Position numbers and translations under genes: made by a program. Below are positions 44,945 through 53,521 of a DNA stretch of 64,000 nucleotides, one piece after another. Below the pieces are notes generated by a model. It made no database searches. It had not been told where the DNA came from and saw only the letters and a program-made list of their open reading frames with translations. This DNA is from Pirellulales bacterium (GTDB taxonomy: Bacteria > Planctomycetota > Planctomycetia > Pirellulales > JAEUIK01), in the NCBI GenBank assembly GCA_019636335.1, contig JAHBXR010000001.1, positions 424,712 through 488,711 on the forward strand, read 5' to 3'. Position 1 is the first letter of the stretch. The number at the start of each line of letters is the position of its first letter.

Positions 44945-47900
44945 ATGTGGATCGTACGACTCGCCCTGCAGCGTCCTTATACGTTCGTGGTAATGGCCCT
45001 GTTGATCGTGGTGCTGGGCGCGACCTCGATCACGCAGATGCGGACCGACATTTTTCCCGAGATCGACATTCCCGTCATTACGGTCATCTGGACCTATAAG
45101 GGAATGGAGACGAGCGAGGTCGAACGGCGCATCACGACCTATAGCGAATACGCGATGTCGTCGAACGTGAACGACATCAAGCGGATGGAATCGCAGACGC
45201 TCAATGGCGTGGCGGTGATCAAGATCTACTTTCACCAGGGGGTGGACGTCAGCACGGCCATGTCTCAGGTCACCTCGGTCAGCCAGGCGATCCGGGCCGT
45301 GATGCCTCCTGGCATTCAGCCGCCGATCATCGTGCGGTTCAACGCGTCGAGCGTGCCGGTGCTGCAAGTCGGCCTGAGCAGCGAGACGATGTCGGAGGAA
45401 GAGGTCTACGACTACGGGCTCTACATCCTGCGCACTCAGCTTTCGACGGTGCAGGGACTGACGTTGCCCACACCGTACGGCGGCCGCGAGCGGCAGGTGA
45501 TGGTCGATCTCGATCCGCAATTGTTGCAGGCGAAGGGGATCTCGCCCAAAGAGGTGGCCGACGCGATCAACGCGTACAACCTGGCCTATCCGACGGGCGT
45601 AGCACGGATCGATACGCACGAGTATCCCGTCACCTTGAACAATACGCCCCCCACGCCCGATCGCTTTAACGACATTCCGCTCAAGGTGGTCGGTGGGGCA
45701 ACGATCTTTATGCGCGACGTCGCGCAGGTCCGCGATGGCAGCACCTCGCAGACGACGGTGGTGCGCCGGAACGGCAGTCGTGGGGCACTCGTAACGCTGC
45801 TGAAGAACGGCAACGCATCGACGCTCGACATCGTGAACCAAGTGAAGGGGATGATGCCCGAGATCGTGGCGGCGGCCCCGAAGGAGCTGCACATCGAATT
45901 GCTGTTCGATCAATCGTTGTTCGTCACCGCGGCAATCGAAGGGGTGGTGGTCGAGAGCATCATTGCCGGTCTGCTCACGGCGACGATGATCCTGGTCTTT
46001 CTCGGCAGTTGGCGCAGCACGCTGATCGTGGCGGTGTCGATACCACTCGCCATCCTGTCGTCGATTATCATGCTCTACGCCCTGGGACATTCGCTCAACG
46101 TGATGACCTTGGGCGGTTTAGCGCTGGCCGTCGGCATTTTGGTCGATGACGCGACGGTCGAGATCGAGAACATCCACCGCAACCTGGGGATGGGCAAACC
46201 GTTGCGGCAGGCGATTCTCGACGGGGCCATGCAGATTGCGGGACCGACGTTCGTCTCGACGCTGACGATCAGCATCGTGTTCGTCTCGGTGTTGTTTCTC
46301 GATGGACCGGCCCAGTATCTCTTCACCCCGCTGGCGCTGGCCGTGGCGTTCGCCATGCTGGCGTCGTACCTGCTGTCGCGCACGATCGTGCCGACGATGG
46401 TCGATTACCTGCTGCCGGCCGAGCTGTCTCATGGTCACCACGGTGCATCGCAAGGATGGTTTGGGCGGCTGCACGCCGGCTTCGAACGCCGTTTCGAACA
46501 GGTCCGCGACGCGTACGTGCGGGTCTTGAAATGGAATCTCGAGCACCGGGGGCGGGTCTTCCTCGCCTTCGCCCTGATCGCCGCGAGCGGCTTCATGCTG
46601 TTGCCCTGGGTGGGACGCGACTTCTTTCCCACGGTCGACACGGGCCAATTCCGCTTGCACGTGCGTGCGCCCGCCGGCAGCCGCATCGAAGAAACCGAGC
46701 GTTACTTCACGGCGGTAGAGCAGGCGATTCGCGAGATCATCCCCTCGGACGAAGTCGAGCTAGTGCTCGACAACATCGGCCTGCCGAATCGCACCTACGC
46801 GATGGCCTTTGGCGACAGCGCCACGACCGGCATGGCCGACGGCGAGATCCTGGTATCGCTTGCGCATCATCGCCAGCAGTCGACCCCCGCGTACATGGCT
46901 CGGCTGCGCGAAGAATTGCCGCGACGTTTCCCACAGTTGACGTTCTTCTTCCAGCCGGCCGACATCGTCAGCCAGATTCTGAACTTCGGCTTGCCGGCGC
47001 CGATCGATATTCAACTCGCGGGACTGAATCGGCAGGAAAACTACGCCCTGGCCAGCGAGATCGCCGAACGCATCCGCCACATCGAGGGGGTGGCCGACGT
47101 CCATCTCCACCAGGTGATGAACGTGCCGAAGTTGCACATCGACGTCGATCAGACGCGCGCCGGCGAGTTGGGCTTCACGCAGCGCGACGTCGCCGACAGC
47201 GTGCTGGTATCGTTGTCGGGCAGCGGCCAGGTACAGCCGAACTACTGGGTCGATCCCTCGATGGGAATCTCCTATCTGGTCGAGACGCGGACACCGACCT
47301 ACAAGCTCGACAACATCGACGCCTTGAACGGATTGCCGCTGGCGTCGCGCAGCAGCCAGGGGGTGCAGTTGCTCTCGAATGTGGCCAAGGTCGAACGCGG
47401 CGTGACGGCCGAAGTGGCAAATCACACGAATGTACAACCGACGTTCGATGTCTATGCCAACGTGCAGGCCCGCGATCTGGGGAGCGTGGCAGGCGAGATC
47501 AATCGTATTCTCGACGAATATCGCGCGCGGCTTGCCCCGGGCAATACGATCACCATGCGAGGGCAAGTCGAGAGCATGGAGTCGGCCTTCTGGCGATTGG
47601 GTCTGGGGCTGATCTTTGCCGCCGTGCTGGTTTACCTATTGATGGTGGTGAATTTCCAGAGCTGGCTCGACCCGTTCATCATCATCACGGCGCTGCCGGG
47701 GGCCTTCGTGGGCATCGTGTGGTCGTTGTACCTGTGGCAGACGACATTTAGCGTGCCCGCCCTGATGGGGGCGATCATGTCGATTGGCGTGGCCACGGCG
47801 AATAGCATCTTGCTGGTCACGTTTGCCAACGAGCAGCGTGAGGCGGGTTCCTCGGCCTTCGAGGCGGCACTCGAGGCGGGTCGAACCCGCATGCGGCCTG

Positions 47901-48100
47901 TGTTGATGACCGCCGCGGCGATGATCATCGGCATGCTGCCCATGTCGCTCGGCCTGGGGGAAGGGGGGGAGCAGAATGCCCCGCTGGGACGGGCCGTGAT
48001 TGGCGGTTTGGCCGTGGCCACCGTGACCACGCTGCTGTTCGTGCCGGTGGTCTACAGCTTATTGCGTCGCGACCAAGTGTCCGCCGCGCCGGTGGAATGA
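44945..48100 (+). CDS. RND efflux transporter, inner-membrane permease (third copy)
   Basis: 1051 residues. The AcrB-like fold is clear (periplasmic loops, 12 helices), but this protein is of another branch than the two at 31144-38112: Asp401-Asp402 of the TM4 relay are kept (GILVDDATVEIENIHRN), but the TM10 Lys is replaced by Ala952 in SIGVATANSILLVTFAN. This change is common to a subgroup, as far as I recall, so transport may use another relay residue. The C terminus PVVYSLLRRDQVS is normal. The gene is followed by an adaptor, the reverse of the usual order. Confidence 0.93.
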   Translation: MWIVRLALQRPYTFVVMALLIVVLGATSITQMRTDIFPEIDIPVITVIWTYKGMETSEVERRITTYSEYAMSSNVNDIKRMESQTLNGVAVIKIYFHQGVDVSTAMSQVTSVSQAIRAVMPPGIQPPIIVRFNASSVPVLQVGLSSETMSEEEVYDYGLYILRTQLSTVQGLTLPTPYGGRERQVMVDLDPQLLQAKGISPKEVADAINAYNLAYPTGVARIDTHEYPVTLNNTPPTPDRFNDIPLKVVGGATIFMRDVAQVRDGSTSQTTVVRRNGSRGALVTLLKNGNASTLDIVNQVKGMMPEIVAAAPKELHIELLFDQSLFVTAAIEGVVVESIIAGLLTATMILVFLGSWRSTLIVAVSIPLAILSSIIMLYALGHSLNVMTLGGLALAVGILVDDATVEIENIHRNLGMGKPLRQAILDGAMQIAGPTFVSTLTISIVFVSVLFLDGPAQYLFTPLALAVAFAMLASYLLSRTIVPTMVDYLLPAELSHGHHGASQGWFGRLHAGFERRFEQVRDAYVRVLKWNLEHRGRVFLAFALIAASGFMLLPWVGRDFFPTVDTGQFRLHVRAPAGSRIEETERYFTAVEQAIREIIPSDEVELVLDNIGLPNRTYAMAFGDSATTGMADGEILVSLAHHRQQSTPAYMARLREELPRRFPQLTFFFQPADIVSQILNFGLPAPIDIQLAGLNRQENYALASEIAERIRHIEGVADVHLHQVMNVPKLHIDVDQTRAGELGFTQRDVADSVLVSLSGSGQVQPNYWVDPSMGISYLVETRTPTYKLDNIDALNGLPLASRSSQGVQLLSNVAKVERGVTAEVANHTNVQPTFDVYANVQARDLGSVAGEINRILDEYRARLAPGNTITMRGQVESMESAFWRLGLGLIFAAVLVYLLMVVNFQSWLDPFIIITALPGAFVGIVWSLYLWQTTFSVPALMGAIMSIGVATANSILLVTFANEQREAGSSAFEAALEAGRTRMRPVLMTAAAMIIGMLPMSLGLGEGGEQNAPLGRAVIGGLAVATVTTLLFVPVVYSLLRRDQVSAAPVE

Positions 48101-48132
48101 TTTTCTCGGGTCACCCGTGTAAGGAACCATCG

Positions 48133-48170
48133 CGGGGTCGGTATTCCCCGGAAAGGGAAGCCGAGCCCCG
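48133..48170 (+). promoter_or_regulatory. Hairpin between the RND permease and its adaptor
   Basis: CGGGG-T-CGG (48133-48141) can pair with CCG-AG-CCCCG (48161-48170), and TTCCC/GGGAA can pair within the loop. ATTTTGAT follows. It may act as a partial terminator or lower adaptor production. The adaptor gene has its own ribosome site GGAGG further downstream. Confidence 0.35.
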
Positions 48171-48194
48171 ATTTTGATAGGAGGAGCCAGGATC

Positions 48195-49643
48195 ATGATT
48201 GCCCCCGCGAATCGCGATAGCCACACGAGAATCCCGTCGCTCGATCGTTCGCAGCGTGCCGCAGCGGTTGCCGACGCAGCCCCGGAAGTACCGTTGCCGG
48301 CAGGAAGCCCGTCCGTCGGGCGTCGTCAGGGGCGCGCCCGGCGGACGCTGCGCTGGCTGGGCGTAGCGGTACTGGTCGTGGGGATTATCGCGGTGCTGGG
48401 GCAGTCCTGGCATGGCGGCACCCACGAAACGGCGCACGCGTCGCCGCGCGGTATGCCGACGTTGCGAACCGTGACGATCGAACGCCCCACGCCGGCCACG
48501 GCGGCCAAGGTCGAGTTGCCCGCCAGCGTGCGACCGTGGCAAACGGCCACGCTCCACGCGCGTGTGAGCGGTTATCTCACCGCCTGGCATCGCGACCTCG
48601 GCGAGCGTGTCCGCGCGGGAGATCTGCTGGCCGAGATCGAGGCCCCGGAGCTCGATCAACAGTTGGCCGAAGCCGAGGCCCTGACGCGCGAAGCAATCGC
48701 CTCGAACGTACAGGCGCAGGCCGAGTTGGTCGAAGCCGAGGCTGACCTGAAAGTGACCGAAGCGCAGTTGGTGCGCGTGCAGGCCGAAGTGGCGCTCGCC
48801 AAGAGCCAACTCGCACGGCGACAAAAGCTGCTCGTCAATCGCACGGTGACGCAAGAAGAGTTCGAGACGTTCGAGCGCGAAGTCGAGGCGCGCACGGCGG
48901 ACGTGGCCGCGGCCGAAGCCGATGTCGCACGGCGCAAGTCGAATCTTTCGACCCGGGCGGCGGTGATCGAGGCGCGCGAGGCCTTTGCCAAGAGCCGGCA
49001 ATCGAACGTCGAACGCTTGCGCGAATTGCAGGGCTTCAAGCGAATCGTCGCGCCGTTCGACGGCATCGTCACGCGCCGCAGTGCCGAGGTCGGCATGCTC
49101 GTGAACGAAGGTAAGGAGCCGATCTATGTCGTCGAGGATATGCGCCGCGTGCGCGTGCAGGTGAGCGTGCCGCAAAGTTATGCCGCCCGAACGATTCCGG
49201 GGACCGCGGCCACGGTACGCGTGCCCGAGTCGGAAGGAGAATCCGTCGAGGCAACGGTGACGCGGATTGCCGAGTCGGTCGATGCCGGCAACCGAACGAT
49301 GCTCGCCGAAGTGGAACTGGACAATACGAACCGCCGCTTTCAGCCAGGGAGTTTTGCCCGGGTCGTGCTCGAACCGCAGGAGCATGCCTCGCCATGGACC
49401 ATTCCGACCAGCGCTCTTTCGATGCGAGTGGATGGGCCGCACGTGGCCGTGGTGGATGAGCGGGGCGAAATCGAGCTGCGACGGGTGCAACTGGGGCGCG
49501 ACTTGGGATCGCGCATTGTGGTGATCGAAGGCATCACGGGGATCGAACGCCTGGTGATCAATCCGACCGATGACATGACTACGGGGACTCGCGTGCAGGC
49601 GAACGTATCGGACGAACCGGCAGAGTCGATAGCACAGCGTTGA
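48195..49643 (+). CDS. RND membrane-fusion protein
   Basis: 482 residues from the ATG at 48195; AGGAGG lies 11-16 nt upstream. No lipobox; instead an N-terminal membrane segment (LGVAVLVVGIIAVLG) after a basic stretch anchors it. Lipoyl half (KVELPASVRPWQTATLHARVSGYL), a long coiled-coil hairpin (QLAEAEALTREAIASNVQAQAEL) and the second half FKRIVAPFDGIVTRRSAEVGMLV follow. It pairs with the RND permease just upstream. The outer-membrane factor is not nearby. Confidence 0.93.
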   Translation: MIAPANRDSHTRIPSLDRSQRAAAVADAAPEVPLPAGSPSVGRRQGRARRTLRWLGVAVLVVGIIAVLGQSWHGGTHETAHASPRGMPTLRTVTIERPTPATAAKVELPASVRPWQTATLHARVSGYLTAWHRDLGERVRAGDLLAEIEAPELDQQLAEAEALTREAIASNVQAQAELVEAEADLKVTEAQLVRVQAEVALAKSQLARRQKLLVNRTVTQEEFETFEREVEARTADVAAAEADVARRKSNLSTRAAVIEAREAFAKSRQSNVERLRELQGFKRIVAPFDGIVTRRSAEVGMLVNEGKEPIYVVEDMRRVRVQVSVPQSYAARTIPGTAATVRVPESEGESVEATVTRIAESVDAGNRTMLAEVELDNTNRRFQPGSFARVVLEPQEHASPWTIPTSALSMRVDGPHVAVVDERGEIELRRVQLGRDLGSRIVVIEGITGIERLVINPTDDMTTGTRVQANVSDEPAESIAQR

Positions 49644-49807
49644 GGTCGGCCGTGGGAGCCGTCCGGGGCGTGGAGCGTGAGAGACCATGAGCCACCTCAT
49701 TGCTGAGTCGCGAAAAATGGGGGCCCCTCGTCCCGCTGACTTCCAGGGCGTATCATGTGGGCTGAAGCGGTTAAGGCGGACCGCGTTCTCAGACTGGGCG
49801 AAAGCTT

Positions 49808-50437
49808 ATGGCTTCACAAGGTGCGACCCGGCCCGTGGACGATTCGCCTCTCACACGCGCCAGCCTGCTCATTCAGATCCGGGACGGAACGAATCACGCC
49901 GCGTGGCAGGAATTCGTGGCGTTGTATGGCCCGGTGGTGTATGGCTTCGCGCGGAAGCGCGGCCTGCAGGATGCCGACGCGGCCGATCTGATGCAGGACG
50001 TGATGCGTTCGATCTCGGGGGCCATCGGGCGCCTGGAGTACGACCGCAACCAGGGGACCTTCCGCGGCTGGCTCTTCACGATTACGCGGAACAAGGTTTT
50101 CAATTTTCTCTCGGCGCGGCGCCATCGCCCCCAGGGGTCGGGCGACTCGGCCACGAATCGCCTGCTGTCGAACACCGCCGAAGAGGCCGACGGTACCGAC
50201 GTGTGGGAGATGGAGTACCAGCGCCGGCTGGCTTCGATCGCCATGGATCGCGTGAAGGGCGAATTCCAGGAGAAGACCTGGCGTGCCTTCTGGCTGACCG
50301 CGGTCGAAGGGGTGACGGCGCCCGAAGCGGCCCAGCAGCTTGGTCTCTCGACCGGCGCGACCTATGTGGCCAAGAGCCGCGTGCTCGCTCGACTCAAGGA
50401 GGAAGTCGAGGCGATGCGCCGCCAGGAGGAAAGCTGA
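49808..50437 (+). CDS. ECF-type RNA polymerase sigma factor
   Basis: 209 residues. Region 2 core AWQEFVALYGPVVYGFARKRGLQDADAADLMQDVM and region 4 (SEEAAQQLGLSTGATYVAKSRVLARLKEEVE-like; APEAAQQLGLSTGATYVAKSR) are clear. This subtype is common in planctomycetes, where it is linked to a Ser/Thr kinase. The next gene, separated by a single base, encodes a zinc-finger/kinase/WD40 protein, consistent with that link. The regulon is unknown. Confidence 0.92.
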   Translation: MASQGATRPVDDSPLTRASLLIQIRDGTNHAAWQEFVALYGPVVYGFARKRGLQDADAADLMQDVMRSISGAIGRLEYDRNQGTFRGWLFTITRNKVFNFLSARRHRPQGSGDSATNRLLSNTAEEADGTDVWEMEYQRRLASIAMDRVKGEFQEKTWRAFWLTAVEGVTAPEAAQQLGLSTGATYVAKSRVLARLKEEVEAMRRQEES

Positions 50438-50438
50438 G

Positions 50439-52661
50439 ATGAAGACAGGCACCAGTTGCCCTTCGAGCACCGAGCTGCAGCAACTCCTCGACGGCTCGCT
50501 GTCGAGCGATCAGCAGGAGGTGTATACCCGGCACATGGACTCCTGCCAGTGCTGCCAGGCAAAGCTTGAGCAGATCGCCACCGAAGGCACGAATCTTTCG
50601 CAAGTGGTCGAGCACCTCGATCGCGAGCAACCGCTGGCCACGTCGGCCTATTGGCCGGCCGTCCAGGCGCTCGATACGCACAAGCACACCACGCTGGTGC
50701 AGCAGGCGACTCCCTCGGGGGCGCCGTCAACCGTGACTCGTTCGCGCGAGGTTTCGCTCTCGTTCCTGCTGCCGGCCGAAGACAGCGTCTATCTTGGACG
50801 GCTAGCGCACTTTGACGTGATGCGCATTCTGGGGCGTGGCGGGATGGGGGTCGTGCTCGAGGCGTTCGATTCGCGCCTGCAGCGCCACGTGGCGATCAAG
50901 GTGCTCGATCCCGATATCGCCGACGATGAAATTGCACGACAGCGATTTTGCCGCGAGGCGCGCTCGGCCGCGTCGATTACGCACGAGAACGTCGTGGCGG
51001 TGCATCAAGTCGAACGGGCCGGCGAGCAAGGATTGCCTTACCTGGTGATGCAGCTCATCTCGGGCGAGTCGCTCGAACAGCGGCTTTCGCGCGAAGAACG
51101 GCTCTCGTTCCGCGACGTGGTGCGCATCGGCATGCAGGCCGCGCAGGGGCTCGCCGCGGCGCATGAGCAAGGCTTGATCCACCGCGATATCAAGCCGGGC
51201 AATATCCTGCTCGAGTCTTCGCAGGACCGCGTCAAGCTGACCGACTTTGGTCTCGCCCGCGTGGCCGAGGATGTGAAACTGACGAGCACGGGATACGTCT
51301 CGGGCACGCCGCTCTACATGTCGCCCGAGCAGGCGATGGGAGAAGAAGTCGACGCGCGTTCGGACCTGTTCAGCCTGGGGGCGGTGCTGTACGAGATGTG
51401 CGCCGGGCAGCCGCCTTTCCCGGGCAATTCAGCCTTGGCCATCTTGCGGCAGATTTCGGATAGCAAGCCGCGCCCCTTGCGCGAATTGAACCCGGTGGTG
51501 CCCGACTGGTTCGCCTACACGGTGGACAAGCTGTTGGCCAAGAAGCCAGAGGATCGCATTCAATCGGCGACGCAACTCGCCGAGTTGTTCGAGTTTCACT
51601 GGGCGATCATGAAGGCCTCTTCAGAGGAGATTCCACAGGTTTGCGCGATCGAAGAGGCACGCGAGGCGCGGCGAAATCGGATCATTGCCGTGGCCCTGGC
51701 GACGTCGTTCCTGGCGATTGGCTTGCTGGGGGGCTGGATGTTGTCGAATCGAGGCGTGCCCGCTGCCGCTCCGGCGATGGTCTCGTCTGGCGAGGCGCTG
51801 GCCGTCCTGAGCGCGAACGCGGGGACGGTCTGGTCGGTGGGGTTCGATCCCACGAGTTCCACGGTGGCGATGGCGGTCGAAGATGGCGCCGTGCGGTTGT
51901 GGGATATTCCCTCGCGCAGCATCAAGTCGACGATTAGCGCCCATCGTGGCATCGTCTGGAATTCGCGCTTCTCGCACGATGGCAAGCTCGTTACTTCGGG
52001 GGACGACGGCCTCATCAAGCTGTGGGATCCGAGCAAGGACGAGCCGCTCAAGACGTTCAAGCATCCCAATGCCGTGCGTGGGCTCGATCTGGGCCACGAC
52101 GAAAAATTGATCGTGGCGGGGGATCGTGCCGGCGGTATTCGCGAATGGACGCTCGACGCCGATACTCCGTTGGTCGAGGCCGAACAGCCGGGCGCGGTCT
52201 ACGTGGTCGCCCTCTCGCCCGATGGCGAAATGCTGGCCACGGCCGGCACGGACAAGGTTGTGCGTTTGTGGAACGCGAAGACGCTCACCCTCAAGCTACC
52301 GCTCGAGGGGCACACCGGTCCGGTAAACGGGCTGGCCTTCAATCATGATGGCCACCGTGTGGCCTCGGTCAGTTGGGACAAGACGATACGCATCTGGGAT
52401 ACCGGGAGCGGCCAGTTGATCAAGTCGTGGGAAGGGCACGAAGGCGACATCTGGGGCGTGGCCTACTCGCCCGACGGCAAGAAGATCGCCACCGCCGGCC
52501 ACGACAGCGCGGTGAAAGTGTGGGACGCCGAGACGGGCGAACTGCTGGCCACGTATCTCGGCCACAAGTTCGCAGTACACACGGTCGCCTTCAACGAGGA
52601 TGGCACGCTGCTGGCCTCGGGCGGGCGCGATGGTTCGGTGCGGATTTGGAAGATTGAATGA
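50439..52661 (+). CDS. Zinc-finger / Ser-Thr protein kinase / WD40 fusion protein
   Basis: 740 residues. The N terminus has a ZAS-like His32-x3-Cys36-x2-Cys39 (HMDSCQCC), as in anti-sigma factors. A Ser/Thr kinase domain follows at about 125-400: glycine loop LGRGGMGVVLEAFD, catalytic HRDIKPGN (about 248), DFGLAR, and GTPLYMSPEQA. One membrane segment is at about 413-434 (IIAVALATSFLAIGLLGGWML). The extracytoplasmic C terminus (465-740) has seven or so WD40 repeats (KLWDPSKD, VRLWNAK, IRIWDTGS, VKVWDAET, VRIWKIE). This fits a membrane sensor kinase that controls the upstream ECF sigma. Confidence 0.94.
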   Translation: MKTGTSCPSSTELQQLLDGSLSSDQQEVYTRHMDSCQCCQAKLEQIATEGTNLSQVVEHLDREQPLATSAYWPAVQALDTHKHTTLVQQATPSGAPSTVTRSREVSLSFLLPAEDSVYLGRLAHFDVMRILGRGGMGVVLEAFDSRLQRHVAIKVLDPDIADDEIARQRFCREARSAASITHENVVAVHQVERAGEQGLPYLVMQLISGESLEQRLSREERLSFRDVVRIGMQAAQGLAAAHEQGLIHRDIKPGNILLESSQDRVKLTDFGLARVAEDVKLTSTGYVSGTPLYMSPEQAMGEEVDARSDLFSLGAVLYEMCAGQPPFPGNSALAILRQISDSKPRPLRELNPVVPDWFAYTVDKLLAKKPEDRIQSATQLAELFEFHWAIMKASSEEIPQVCAIEEAREARRNRIIAVALATSFLAIGLLGGWMLSNRGVPAAAPAMVSSGEALAVLSANAGTVWSVGFDPTSSTVAMAVEDGAVRLWDIPSRSIKSTISAHRGIVWNSRFSHDGKLVTSGDDGLIKLWDPSKDEPLKTFKHPNAVRGLDLGHDEKLIVAGDRAGGIREWTLDADTPLVEAEQPGAVYVVALSPDGEMLATAGTDKVVRLWNAKTLTLKLPLEGHTGPVNGLAFNHDGHRVASVSWDKTIRIWDTGSGQLIKSWEGHEGDIWGVAYSPDGKKIATAGHDSAVKVWDAETGELLATYLGHKFAVHTVAFNEDGTLLASGGRDGSVRIWKIE

Positions 52662-53401
52662 TGTCGAAGTCTGGTAATGGAATGGCGACTACTCGCGAAC
52701 AACTCGAGCCGGGCCGTACGGGGTTTCTCTTCGACCTCGACGGGACGCTCGTCGACAGCGTCTATCAGCATGTGGTGGCCTGGCACGAGGCGTTGTCGCA
52801 AGTCGGCATCGAGTTGCCAGTATGGAAGATCCACCGCCGTATTGGCATGAGTGGTGGTTTGATGGTACACGCGATCGCCCGCGAGACGGGGCACGCGCTC
52901 ACGCCGGCCGAGGCGAAGCGACTGGTTAAGCTGCACTCGGAAGCGTACGCGCGCCTCTCCGGGAAGATTCAGCCCTTGCCTGGGGCACGCGAGTTGCTCG
53001 CGCATCTGACACAAGTTGGCGTGCCATGGGCGATTGCCACGAGCGCGCGGCTCGAAACGGCGCGTCCAACGCTCGTGGCACTGAATGTGCCGGCGAGCGT
53101 GCCGATCGTGACGCGCGATCAGGTGGTGTATGCAAAGCCTGATCCTGATCTGTTCCTGGCGGCGGCCGATCGACTCGGCATTCCGATCGCCGGCGCCGTG
53201 GTAGTCGGTGACAGCGTGTGGGACTTGCTCGCTGCGCGGCGTGCGCGGGCGTTGGGCGTGGGATTTCTCTCCGGCGGCTACGGCAAAGAGGAGTTGGAAC
53301 GCGCTGGGGCGTACCGCGTTTACGCCGACCCCGCCGATCTGCTCGCGCATCTCGACGAAGTTGGTGTGCGCTATCCGGAGTTGGCCGCCGAAGAGTCGTA
53401 A
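52658..53401 (+). CDS. HAD-family hydrolase (phosphoglycolate phosphatase-like)
   Basis: 247 residues; its start overlaps the kinase stop (ATGA), so coupling is likely. Starts at 52658, 52661 and 52682 are all possible. HAD motifs: FDLDGTLVDS (nucleophile Asp26, Asp28), a motif II Thr/Ser near 120 in WAIATSA, Lys in AKPDPD, and the motif IV region VVVGDSVWDL. It resembles sugar or glycolate phosphatases. The linkage with the sensor kinase suggests a shared regulon or just a compact operon. Confidence 0.92.
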   Translation: MMSKSGNGMATTREQLEPGRTGFLFDLDGTLVDSVYQHVVAWHEALSQVGIELPVWKIHRRIGMSGGLMVHAIARETGHALTPAEAKRLVKLHSEAYARLSGKIQPLPGARELLAHLTQVGVPWAIATSARLETARPTLVALNVPASVPIVTRDQVVYAKPDPDLFLAAADRLGIPIAGAVVVGDSVWDLLAARRARALGVGFLSGGYGKEELERAGAYRVYADPADLLAHLDEVGVRYPELAAEES

Positions 53402-53521
53402 AGCAAAAAGCCTTCGCCGTGCCATAGAGCCGTCGTGGTACAATCCCTCGTTGAAGATCGACCACAACGACCCTACGGAAAAGTTCCGCAGGATCGTCGT
53501 GTTTGTCGCGATGGAAATTGT

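Noticed and set aside
53439-53444. TACAAT resembling a -10 in the gap after the HAD gene
   Set aside because: No plus-strand gene follows, because the next gene is on the minus strand. Treated as chance.
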